Shown piece after piece: positions 33,543-44,210 of a stretch of DNA of 64,000 nt. A program made the translations under genes and the position numbers. The first letter of the stretch is position 1, and each line of letters begins with the position of its first letter. The notes below the pieces were generated by a model. It worked only from the letters and a program-made list of their open reading frames with translations, was not told where the DNA came from and did no database searches. This stretch comes from Lineus longissimus (lineage: Eukaryota; Nemertea; Pilidiophora; Heteronemertea; Lineidae), in contig NC_088313.1 in NCBI RefSeq assembly GCF_910592395.1, forward strand, positions 10,764,937-10,828,936, in the 5' to 3' direction.

Positions 33543-33914
33543 ATGGCTTCCGCATACAGTTCAGAGAGTGAGAGCAGTGAATTTGAGGATGTTTTGGTCG
33601 ATACAGAAGGATATTTAAACGTTGAGCCGTACATGTTCGAGCCATTAATATCACTAGATCATAATGAGAGTGATCATTCGGACGAAAGTGATAAGAATTT
33701 GTGGTTAATCAATTTGCATGGCAGACCTGCCGATATAGCAAAGAAGACATTGATAGACGGTTGCAGATGCATAACATGTATGATTTTTGAACAGACTAAT
33801 GTTGCACAATATTGTTTCGCCTCGTCAGTGTTGTATCGCCAGTTATGTCATGATGCTGAACTACTATTGAAAAGTGACGGTATTATGCACAATCATCTTG
33901 ACGTGACGATATAA
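33543..33914 (+). CDS. P2X7-like domain protein, N-terminal part
   Basis: A 123-codon frame with a good start context (AAGATGG). The first 45 residues are acidic and Ser-rich (SSESESSEFEDV ... NESDHSDESDK) and contain VEPYMFEP. A Ser/Glu-rich leader followed by PYxFEP is characteristic of the invertebrate P2X-purinoceptor-7-like cytoplasmic-domain proteins. In that family a Cys-rich zinc-binding region follows; here GCRCITCM and later Cys and His residues occupy its place, but the usual CVCC block is not intact. It is therefore either a diverged member, a first exon, or a decayed one. It lies wholly inside the TTAA element and points toward the THAP frame. Confidence 0.45.
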   Translation: MASAYSSESESSEFEDVLVDTEGYLNVEPYMFEPLISLDHNESDHSDESDKNLWLINLHGRPADIAKKTLIDGCRCITCMIFEQTNVAQYCFASSVLYRQLCHDAELLLKSDGIMHNHLDVTI

Positions 33915-34089
33915 TGCCGTGCAACGTTAGATAGGCCTAGATGTCAGATGACAATAATCTGTCATTGACAGTGGCTGTCACTGACACTGACCTGTGTCGC
34001 TGTCACCTTGCTATGGCTGGAACACAAGAAGACACTATGCGGTATCACAGGCCCCAATAGGGCCTACACATTATGTATAACAACCGACC

Positions 34090-34395
34090 TCAGCAGCCTC
34101 GGGCATTAAATGCAATTGACATGATTGGAACAGCTGTTTTCAACAAGTGGCATTTAATATTCAGTTGGATGCAGATATCCGGCTTCATGCGATAATCCGT
34201 ATCGATAAAGTGATCACTGCAAAGTTTGGCCGAAGGCCCAGGCTTCCAACACTCCAAACGTTTGCACTTCCGAATCCACAGCTTCCTCCTCTCTCGTTCA
34301 ACTGGCTTTGGAAATTCATGAAAATGGGTCCCATCCGTCATTCGATTGTTCTTTGTGCTATCCTTGACACAATTCGGAGCCACACAATACACCAT
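34090..34395 (-). CDS. THAP-domain protein (DNA-binding zinc finger)
   Basis: A 101-residue frame starting MVYCVAPNC. It shows the C2CH signature of THAP domains: Cys4 and Cys9 of CVAPNC, then HFHEFPKP, the invariant Trp of RRKLWIRKC, the WKPGPSAKLCSDHF block with its Cys and His, and AVPI near the end (residues 87-90), which corresponds to the usual AVPT/S. THAP domains bind DNA and occur in P-element-like and Kolobok-like transposases and in host factors. The frame stops soon after the domain, so it is a domain-only fragment or a first exon without a visible donor. It lies within the TTAA element. Confidence 0.8.
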   Translation of the reverse strand: MVYCVAPNCVKDSTKNNRMTDGTHFHEFPKPVERERRKLWIRKCKRLECWKPGPSAKLCSDHFIDTDYRMKPDICIQLNIKCHLLKTAVPIMSIAFNARGC

Positions 34396-36118
34396 AGTGA
34401 ATGAAACACATTACTTCCAGGTGTGCATAATTAATTAAGGCCCTCCTGCTTTAATGATTGCATGACATGTACAGATAACCTGATCTACATCACAACTTTT
34501 GCTGAACCCGCCGCCTGGCTCTAACAAGCCAGTTGCTAGCCTGATTAGGTAATGAAGTTGTCAAACAAATAATTGGCTATATCTTCAAAATGAATGGAGC
34601 TAATTGCATTTGGTTTTCTGTGTTGTATAAAGTGTTAGGTACACTTTTGAAATCGTCTTACAGCAGAAAATGGCAAAAAACCTTGATATATGGCACTTAA
34701 GTAATAATTTAACGGTGTAGGATTTAAGGGTTGTGATTTTATCATAAACTACTTCGGTGAATTTGATGAAACTGAATGAAAGACCCTATTGCACAAGTGC
34801 ATTAATCATGGTGGAGCAATGTAGCCTGCTGGCGATGATAGTCCGTCGGCGATGGCGCTCGTTACGACCGATCACGCTCATTTTAGTTATACAGAATCGA
34901 GATGACCGTAAGGACAAATTGAGACTGAGAGTAACCTTAAATTTTGTTTTCCAGTCGCTCACAGATACGGGCAGACGACCGAGAGTCGAGTGGATTCAGT
35001 GAATCGAATGGTTGTGCAGAGGGATAGCCATGTGCAGGAGTGACGAACCACAGCTCAGCAAACGATGCCTTGACAGAACAATTAAAGAATTAAAAGAAAA
35101 ATTCAACAATTCAATAACCTTCGCTGAGATCAGAAAGGGAACTTGTTTGCTGTGGGGATGGATTGGACACCGAAATGTCTGTCATTCTAATAAACTATAA
35201 TGACAATCCAACTCCAAAGGGACTCTCTGGACTTGGGGAAAGCTACGGACATAGAGCCCTGACATGATATCCTGCAGCCACCATGAGGACAGCCTATCTC
35301 ATACTTTTGGAAGGGTGCCATCACACGGTAATGTAAACAAATCAATTTCAGTTTTTCAGATGTCCTTGATAAGGTGTTAACCATTGGCCTGATTCAGAGA
35401 TGGTGAGCTCTCTAGAGATGGTGAGCTCTCTGTTGAAGAATAATTTTCCAACGTTGTTTTAGCGACACCAATTACAGTGCCATTTTCATCAAACCCACGG
35501 TGATGATGACCTCTCACGTTTGCCTCTTTAAATGTTCTATTGAACTAATTGATTCTGAATATGCCATCACAGAAAATCACTTGGTAACCCACTGATATCT
35601 CACTCTCATAAACAACTTGGTTATGCTGGTTGCATGAATATCAAAAGCAAAGCATTTTTATCAACTGGAGCTTTATGTAACACTAAGAAAGAGTCCCGAA
35701 CTGCTAAATGAGCAGTAGTTGAACATGGCCATTGCCAGTAATGTGATTTCATGAAGTCTGGCCAAACATAAAGAGGCCTAACACAACCTTTAACGTGTCA
35801 AGCCTCAGGGGTTCCCTGATACCAGAGGTCTGGAAATGCTCAAAACACCGTAGGGTGCAGGTTTCAAATCAATATCTAGAAAGATAACCTACTTTTCCCC
35901 CTTCGGAATTTCAGACAGTACTGTGAAAAAGTTGTAGTTGAAAGTGGTACAGCATGATTGTTTTAGGTTTGAGATATCAGTGAGGTTGAGCTTTGAATGG
36001 TAACAAAAAACAACAACAACTTTATTCACATATGATTGCAGCCGCCTGGGTACAGAAGATTCCTCAAAAGTCTTTCTGTCAGCACCCACCCGATTGAATG
36101 AAATTCAAATGGAAAACC

Positions 36119-36240
36119 ATTACCCCGAGGTGAAAAATGGGACGTTAATTCACGTCGTTGTTCCTCGAAGCCCTAAGTGTGTTTGACGTTGATTAATGTG
36201 GGAGCTCCACTAAAGTGTTAACAGCTGTAAAATAACTCTC
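36119..36240. other. 122-bp insertion specific to duplication copy 2
   Basis: Between GGAAAACC and TTGGTCAATG, which are adjacent (but for two bases) in copy 1, this copy carries about 122 bp starting ATTACCCCGAGGTG. No inverted termini or clear target duplication are visible. It is either an insertion here or a deletion in copy 1. Confidence 0.65.
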
Positions 36241-36378
36241 TTGGTCAATGCTGGTACATTTGCATGGAGTATCAGCTTTCCAGGACAGGGCATTTCAATG
36301 ACATTGGGCCAAGAAGAGAAGAGATTAGCAAAGGAAAAAGTTATTGGGTAGCAACTTGGGGGGGGGGGATGATGTGAT

Positions 36379-36548
36379 CACAGTAGAACTACTCTATTAA
36401 GCACATCCTCAAGACTGATAAGTGCTGTGCTTACAAGAGAGGAGTACTGATTAGAGAGTTTAAATTGAATGGAGACAATCAAAGTTAGTGTCCTAAAAGA
36501 GAGAAGGTCCTTTTAGAGAGGTGTATGCTAAGGGAGGTTCCACTGTAT
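36379..36548. mobile_element. pogo/Tigger-like MITE (copy 2)
   Basis: Ends CAGTAGAACTACTC and GGAGGTTCCACTGTA. It is the shorter form of the element at 12,176-12,415, with one copy of the AGCACATCC ... GTGCTGTGCTTAC unit. Confidence 0.6.
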
Positions 36549-36789
36549 TCTAAAGTAGGGTCCTTGTGGCACTTGGTGATCTCACTGGTGATGCAAAATG
36601 ACGCAATTGGACCCCCCCCCCCCCCCCCCCCAACACTACAACCAACATCAATTAATTTAATGGCAACAACAACTTTACTAATGAAACCACGCAGGCGACT
36701 GAGATGGCATAAACTGGCCCAATCCTCAAGTCCCTGCATAAGTTCTGTGTTGGCATTCTTGTAAGGTTAAATGTCAACACAGTCAATCA

Positions 36790-37095
36790 GTCTTTCTGAA
36801 GGCACCTGTGTTGGGACATGGGCTTCTCTGCAAGAAGGTAGTTTAAGTTGTCAGACAAGGGCTTGTGAGGGTAGTTCTTGATAATTTATAAACATGAAGA
36901 ATAGCTTGTCCAATAGGGGTCTATTGATGTCATCCTCCAAAAGATTTCTTGCCCGCCCATTATATCATAATCATACATTATATTATAATCATGTCGGAGA
37001 GTGAATGCGAGTTTGGATATCGTTTTTTAAATTGAATATCTCGTGGGGGGGGGGGTATTAACATTAACCCCTGATTTTCTTAGGATGATAATATA
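36790..37095. other. Spacer, no gene recognised
   Basis: Unique sequence right of the segmental duplication with a short G tract near 37,046. No feature supported. Confidence 0.35.
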
Positions 37096-37100
37096 TATGT

Positions 37101-37281
37101 ACAGGAAAACTAATTGTCTCATTAAATAATCCTGTTATATGCATAACAGGCAGAAACAGACCTTGATCCCTATTGAGCTTGGGTGTGATCATGTTAGACC
37201 CAAGCTCTGAAGGGATCAGGGTCTGTTTGTGCCCCATGCATATAACCGGATTATTCAATCAGACAATTAGTTTTTCTGCAC
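37101..37281. mobile_element. Large hairpin (foldback) element
   Basis: Two arms of about 87 bp are reverse complements with few mismatches. Shared arm words are AAACTAATTGTCT, AATAATCC, GTTATATGCAT, ACAGACC, TGATCCCT and GAGCTTGGGT, with the centre near 37,190. The almost fully palindromic form fits a foldback MITE. Open frames on both strands here are mirror images of each other and not genes. Confidence 0.8.
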
Positions 37282-37289
37282 ATTTTTCA

Positions 37290-38080
37290 CTCCTTACACC
37301 AGGAGACGCCTTTGAGAATGCAAGGCAAAATGTTGTGTGGACTGCAAAAAACACAAGAGTTAAATCCACAGAACTTTTGAACATGCCACGTCTTCGCCAG
37401 AACTAAAGGTTCGTAATTTGAGCCCAAATAGCGTGTCCATTCGGGGGTCTAATCATGTCATCCAGGCTGCCATGAAAGGACGGTTCATAGTAGATTAAGA
37501 GAATAGGTGTAATAGGTCATAGGTGTAAACATATCTTAATTCCTTGTTCTTTCAGATGAATACGATTATTGCTGTTCCATCATCTCCCTGACATCAGCCA
37601 ATGTCCAAAGCCGGCAGTGAATGTCAATCCTAAAGTCTCCTCCTTATGGATATACGCACAACGACAGTGGATCAGTATTTCAGTGTTTCAGTGTGTCATC
37701 GGTCAGTGTCTCCCGTATTTCAGTGTTTCCCTATTGTTACTCTATTCGCGGATAAGCCAGTGGTGATCAGGTTGGCAGAAAAACTAGTTCTTCAATCTCG
37801 AGTGGATACAGAATTCGTATGAATAAATTATGACGCATGTGCCAAATATGGGAAACAAAATGGCGTTGCCTGGTGTGTAAAAAATAAATCTTGTTCATCA
37901 GTGGAAAAGGAAGATCACATGGTATTGTTCGGTCACGTGAATGTTGCAAGATTTTATTCAAAATGTTGCCATGTTTTTTTCAAGGGTTGCCGCATATATT
38001 TGAAAACAAGTTGACCTACATTTTCAGGAAATTTTGCATCATATTTTCAAGTTATTTTAATAAGTTTTTGAAATATTGGC
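37290..38080. other. Spacer, no gene recognised
   Basis: AT-rich with an acceptor-like TTGTTCTTTCAG at about 37,555 and short repeats of TATTTCAGTGTTTC near 37,677-37,725. No protein similarity seen. Confidence 0.35.
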
Positions 38081-38082
38081 AT

Positions 38083-38180
38083 GTTTTCAAGTGTTGCCTG
38101 TATATTTCAAAATGTTGTATTAAATTTTCAAGTCTTGCCTGTATATTTCAAAATGTTGTATAAAATTTTCAAGTCTTGCA
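38083..38180. repeat. 40-bp tandem repeat, about 2.5 units
   Basis: The unit contains TTTTCAAGTCTTGCCTGTAT then ATTTCAAAATGTTGTA, repeated with minor change. Confidence 0.75.
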
Positions 38181-38295
38181 TTTATTCCACTTTGGCGTGC
38201 CATAATTAATGTTGGCGCATACTTCAGCAACTGATGGGCTTATTACATTTTTCACGATTAGACAGTGGCGCCCTATCGGGAAAACTAGACAAGTG

Positions 38296-39209
38296 GGTGT
38301 TCAAAAGTCTTCTTTTTTTTTTATTTAATCAAACATCATTACATAGAACTTTTGCTGGGAACATGCTGGCAAATTACACCACCATGCTCCTTTACAATTA
38401 ATTGACCTATAATATTAATACTTCACATACATTTGATGAGTTTTTTGGTATTGAAACAAGACAACTGAGCCCCCCCCCCCACCCCACCCCCCAAATTTAA
38501 CAGTAAGTATTGAATTGGTTCCCATTTCTCATTGAATAAATCTACTTTGTTATTTTTACATGCTATTGCGAATTCTATATGTTTAAGAGAATTTTCTAAT
38601 CTTCTGTTGTGAATATTGGCCGAAAAAATGACTGTGCACAATAGTTCATCCCTCACCCCCAAAAAATATTTATTTTTGTAATTTGGTTTGATAATGGCTG
38701 AAGCCAGCCCTTAATATTTCCCCAAAACTCCTGAATACCCCGACAGTCCCAAAAAGAATGTATGATGTTATCTACCATTCGGTTGCTTTTAGTCCCAGTG
38801 ATTCAAAAGGTATTACTGTTTTGTCTGGTATCAGTAAATCTGAAATATAATTTATCCCTACTTCCTTCCAATGTTTATAAAAGATCATTCTTCGATTAAA
38901 TTTGATTAACTTATTGTACCATAAATATGTTTTTTGAGAAGGATTATCTTTCAGTTTAAAACTAATTAAATCACAGTTCAACTGTATCAAAATGTCTAAA
39001 TCAATATTTTTTCCTGACCAGAAATAATCGAAAAATAGGGTTTCCATTTTATATATTTCTATTTCATGTATTTATCTGGTATTTCAATTGCTCCACTAGT
39101 GTATAAGAATTGAGACATGATGAACGATTTTATAATTATTTTCTTTCCAATGAGAGTCGAATTTCTTTGCTTCCAATTATTTAATATATTTTTACACTTA
39201 AGAAATGCC
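38296..39209 (-). mobile_element. 5'-truncated L1/Tx1-like LINE with poly(A) tail: founder end of the satellite
   Basis: Read on the minus strand, this is the C-terminal part of a LINE ORF2: LTLIGK-region sequence, FFDYFWSGKNIDLDILIQ, MIFYKHWKEVGINYISDLL, PFESLGLKATEW, then HSFWDCRGIQEFWGNIKGW and, after a frameshift, NRRLENSLKHIEFAIACKNN. These are the IKSF..SQF, YK.W..GI...DLL and SFWDC blocks typical of L1/Tx1-type elements. It ends in a poly(A) tail (T run at 38,313-38,322). Immediately after the tail is GGTGTTCAAAAGTC (38,296-38,309), and all but its first base recurs at the 5' end (39,210-39,222), as expected for a target-site duplication. Part of ORF2 between ATEW and HSFWDC has been deleted. 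Confidence 0.75.
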
Positions 39210-40174
39210 GTGTTCAAAAGTCATAACCAACATCCGTTATTCAACATCCTGTACCATGAATACATTATTGTTATCAGTGTTAAAATTATAACCCCAAATC
39301 TTATTTATAATAACATCCATTAACCCTCTCCATTGAAACCATTCGGTTGATTTTAGTCCCAGTGATTCAAAAGGTATCACTGTTTTCTCTGGTCTTAGTA
39401 AATCTGAAATATAATTTATCCCTACTTCCTTCCTATGTTTATAAAAGATCATTCTTTGATTAATTTTGATTAATTTATTGTTCCATAAATATGTTTTTTG
39501 AGAAGGATTATCTTTAATTTAAAAAACTAATTAAATCACAGTTCGACTGTATCAAAATGTCTAAATCAATATTTTTTCCTGACCAGAGATAATCAAAAAT
39601 TAGATTTTCTATTTCATGTATTTCTATTTCATGTATTTATCTGGTATTTCAATTGCTCCACAAGTGTATAAGAATTGAGACATGATGAACGATTTTATAA
39701 TTATTGTCTTTCCAATGAGAGTCAAATTTCTTTGCATCCAATTATTTAATATATTTTTTCACTTAAAAATGCGGTGTTCAAAAGTCATAACCAACATCCG
39801 TTATTCAACATCCTGTACCATGAATACATTATTGTTATCAGTGTTAAAATTATAACCCCAAATCTTATTGATAATAGCATCCATTAACCCTCTCCATTTG
39901 AAACATTCGGTTGCTTTTAGTCCAAGTGATTCAAAAGGTATCACTGTTTTGTCTGGTCTCGGTAAATCTGAAATATATAATTTATCACTACTTTCTTCCA
40001 ATGTTTATAAAAGATCATTCTTTGATTAATTTTGATTAATAATTTTGATAAATATGTTCTTTGAAAAGGATTATCTTTTAGTTTAATCACAGTTCGACTG
40101 TATCAAAATGTCTAAATCAATATTTTTTCCTGACCAGAAATAATCGAAAATTAGGTTTTCTATTTCATGTATTT

Positions 40175-40444
40175 CTATTTCATGTATTTATCTGGTATTT
40201 CAATTGCTCCACAAGTGTATAAGAATTGAGACATGATGAACGATTTTATAATTATTTTCTTTCCAATGAGAGTCGAATTTCTTTGCTTCCAATTATTTAA
40301 TATATTTTTGCACTTTAGAAATGCGGTGTATAAGAATTGAGACATGATGAACGATTTTATAATTATTGTCTTTCCAATGAGAGTCAAATTTCTTTGCTTC
40401 CAATTAATCAATATTTTTTTTGCACTTAAGAATGCGGTGTTCAA
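40175..40444 (-). repeat. Internal 113-bp duplication inside one monomer
   Basis: The segment encoding CKNILNNWKQRNSTLIGK and IIIKSFIMSQFLYT appears twice in succession, explaining why the spacing here is 677 bp instead of about 564. The event is confined to this divergent edge monomer. Confidence 0.8.
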
Positions 40445-43400
40445 AAGTCATAACCAACATCCGTTATTCAACATCCTTTACCATGAATACATTATTGTTA
40501 TTAGTGTTAAAATTATAACCCAAATCTGATTTATAATAACATCCATTAACCCTCTCCATTTGAACCATTCGGTTGCTTTCAGTCCCAGTGATTCAAAAGG
40601 TATTACTGTTTTGTCAGGTCTTAGTAAATCTGAAATATAATTTATCCCTACTTCCTTCCTATGTTTATAAAAGATCAATCTTTGATTAATTTTGGTTAAT
40701 AATTTTGATAAATATGTTCTTTGAGAAGGATTATCTTTCAGTTTATAAAACTAATTAAATCACAGTGTGACTGTATCAAAATGTCTAAATCAATATTTTT
40801 TCCTGACCAGAGATAATCGAAAATTAGATTTTCTATTTCATGTATTTCTATTTCATGTATTTTTCTGGTATTTCAATTGCTCCACAAGTGTATAAGAATT
40901 GAGATATGATTAACGATTTTATAATTATTGTCTTTCCAATGAGAGTCAAACACTTAAGAATGCGGTGTTCAAAAGTCATAACCAACATCCGTTATTCAAC
41001 ATCCTGTACCATGAATACATTATTGTTATCAGTGTTAAAATTATAACCCCAAATCTTATTTATAATAGCATCCATTAACTCTCTCCATTTGAACCATTCG
41101 GTTGCTTTTAGTCCCAGTGATTCAAAAGGTATCACTGTTTTGTCTGGTCTCAGTAAATCTGAAATATATAATTTATCACTACTTTCTTCCAATGTTTATA
41201 AAAGATCATTCTTTGATTAATTTTGATTAATAATTTTGATAAAAATATGTTCTTTGAGAAGGATTATCTTTCAGTTTATCAAACTAATTAAATCACAGTT
41301 CGACTGTATCAAAATGTCTAAATCAATATTTTTTCCTGACCAGAGATAATCGAAAATTAGATTTTCTATTTCATGTATTTCTATTTCATGTATTTATCTG
41401 GTATTTCAATTGCTCCACAAGTGTATAAGAATTGAGATATGATGAACGATTTTATAATTATTTGTCTTTCCAATGAGAGTCAAACACTTAAGAATGCGGT
41501 GTTCAAAAGTCACAACCAACATCCGTTATTCAACATCCTGTACCATGAATACATTACTGTTATCAGTGTTGAAATTATAACCCCAAATCTTATTTATAAT
41601 AGCATCCATTAACTCTCTCCATTTGAACCATTCGGTTGCTTTCAGTCCCAGTGATTCAAAAGGTATCACTGTTTTGTCTGGTCTAAGTAAACCTGAAATA
41701 TAATTTATCCCTACTTTCTTCCAATGTTTATAAAAGATCATTCTTTAAATAATTTTGATTAATTTATTGTTCCATAAATATGTTTTTTGAGAAGGATTAT
41801 CTTTAAGTTTAAAACTAATTAAATCACAGTTCGACTGTATCAAAATGTCTAAATCAATATTTTTTCCTGACCAGAAATAATCGAAAATTAGATTTTCTAT
41901 TTCATGTATTTCTATTTCATGTATTCATCTGGTATTTCAATTGCTCCACAAGTGTATAAGAATTGAGACATGATGAACGATTTTATAATTATTTTTGTCT
42001 TTCCAATGAGAGTCAAATTTCTTTGCTTCCATATTAATCAATATTTTTTTACACTTAAGAATGCGGTGTTCAAAAGTCATAACCAACATCCGTTATTCAA
42101 CATCCTGTACCATAAATACATTATTGTTATCAGTGTTAAAATTATAACCCCAAATCTTATAATCCATTAACCCTCTCCATTGAAACCATTCGGTTGATTT
42201 TAGTCCCAGTGATTCAAAAGGTATCACTGTTTTGTCTGGTCTTAGTAAATCTGAAAGATAATTTATCACTACTTTCTTCCAATGTTTATAAAAGATCATT
42301 CTTTGATTAATTTTGATGAATAATTTTGAACAATATGTTCTTTGAGAAGGATTATCTTTAAGTTTAAAACTAATTAAATCACAGTTCGACTGTATCAACA
42401 ATATTTTTTCCTGACCAGAAATGATCGAAAATTAGGTTTTCTATTTCTATTTCATGTATTTATCTGGTATTTCAATTGCTCAACAAGTGTATAAGAATTG
42501 AGATATGATGAACGATTTTATAATTATTGTCTTTCCAATGAGTGTCAAATTTGTTTGCTTCCAATTTAATCAATATTTTTTTTACACTTAAGAATGCAGT
42601 GTTCAAAAGTCATAACCAACATCCGTTATTCAACATCCTGTACCATAAATACATTATTGTTATCAGTGTTAAAATTATAACCCCAAATCTTATAATCCAT
42701 TAACCCTCTCCATTTGAAACATTCGGTTGCTTTTAGTCCCAGTGATTCAAAAGGTATCACTGTTTTGTCTGGTCTCAGTAAATCTGAAATATATAATTGA
42801 TCACTACTTTCTTCCAATGTTTATAAAAGATCATTCTTTGATTAATTTTGATTAATAATTTTGATAAATATGTTCTTTCAGAAGGATTATCTTTCAGTTT
42901 ATAAAACTAATTAAATCACAGTTCGACTGTATCAAAATGTCTAAATAAATATTTTTTCCTGACCAGAGATAATCGAAAATTAGATTTTCTATTTCATGTA
43001 TTTCTATTTCATGTATTTATCTGGTATTTCAATTGCTCCACAAGTGTATAAGAATTGAGATATGATGAACGATTTTATAATTATTGTCTTTCCAAATGAG
43101 AGTCAAACACTTGCGGTGTTCAAAAGTCATAACCAATATCCGTTATTCAACATCCTGTACCATGAATACATTATTGTTATCAGTGTTAAAATTATAACCC
43201 CAAATCTTATTTATAATAGCATCCATTAACTCTCTCCATTTGAACCATTCGGTTGCTTTTAGTCCCAGTGATTCAAAAGGTATCACTGTTTTGTCTGGCC
43301 TCAGTAAATCTGAAATATATAATTTATCACTACTTTCTTCCAATGTTTATAAAAGATCATTCTTTGATTAATTTTGATTAATAATTTTGATAAAAATATG

Positions 43401-44210
43401 TTCTTTGAGAAGGATTATCTTTCAGTTTATAAAACTAATTAAATCACAGTTCGACTGTATCAAAATGTCTAAATCAATATTTTTTCCTGACCAGAGATAA
43501 TCGAAAATTAGATTTTCTATTTCATGTATTTCTATTTCATGTATTTATCTGGTATTTCAATTGCTCCACAAGTGTATAAGAATTGAGATATGATGAACGA
43601 TTTTATAATTATTTGTCTTTCCAATGAGAGTCAAACACTTAAGAATGCGGTGTTCAAAAGTCATAACCAACATCCGTTATTCAACATCCTGTACCATGAA
43701 TACATTATTGTTATCAGTGTTAAAATTATAACCCCAAATCTTATTTATAATAGCATCCATTAACTCTCTCCATTTGAACCATTCGGTTGCTTTTAGTCCC
43801 AGTGATTCAAAAGGTATCACTGTTTTGTCTGGTCTCAGTAAATCTGAAATATATAATTTATCACTACTTTCTTCCAATGTTTATAAAAGATCATTCTTTG
43901 ATTAATTTTGATTAATAATTTTGATAAAAATATGTTCTTTGAGAAGGATTATCTTTCAGTTTATAAAACTAATTAAATCAAAGTTCGACTGTATCAAAAT
44001 GTCTAAATCAATATTTTTTCCTAACCAGAGATAATCGAAAATTAGATTTTCTATTTCATGTATTTTTATTTCATGTATTTATCTGGTATTTCAATTGCTC
44101 CACAAGTGTATAAGAATTGAGATATGATGAACGATTTTATAATTATTTGTCTTTCCAATGAGAGTCAAACATTTAAGAATGCGGTGTTCAAAAGTCATAA
44201 CCAACATCCG

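Larger units (their letters stand above)
33304..34700. mobile_element. TTAA-flanked DNA transposon with THAP and P2X7-like segments
   Basis: TTAA at 33,304-33,307 and TTAA at 34,697-34,700 bound a 1,389-bp insertion absent from the matching place in duplication copy 1 (10,647-10,650). Two bases inside each TTAA lies a perfect 17-bp inverted repeat, GCCATATATCAAGGTTT (33,310-33,326, and its complement at 34,678-34,694). Inside are two convergent reading frames: a P2X7-like segment on plus and a THAP domain on minus. TTAA targets are typical of piggyBac and Kolobok transposons, and THAP-type DNA-binding domains are reported from Kolobok and P-element transposases. This is therefore best read as a shortened Kolobok-like element. 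No transposase catalytic domain fits in the remaining space. Twelve extra bases (GTAATAATTTAA) follow the right TTAA. Confidence 0.8.
27160..36780 (+). repeat. Segmental duplication, copy 2
   Basis: Partner of 4,423-12,640. Extra DNA here compared with copy 1: the TTAA transposon 33,304-34,700 plus 12 bp after it, about 122 bp at 36,119-36,240, and a short AT-rich expansion near 35,085-35,115. It has fewer units in the 17-bp repeat and in the 15-bp exon repeat. It ends at ATGTCAACACA, after which the flank differs from copy 1. Confidence 0.95.

Noticed and set aside
34147-34404. Plus-strand 85-codon frame opposite the THAP domain
   Set aside because: It is a shadow of the minus-strand THAP frame, which has the full C2CH signature.
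38423-38662. Independent 79-codon gene at the array edge
   Set aside because: The peptide (NRRLENSLKHIEFAIACKNN) is the C-terminal tail of the LINE ORF2, continuous with HSFWDC after a frameshift, and lies next to its poly(A) tail.
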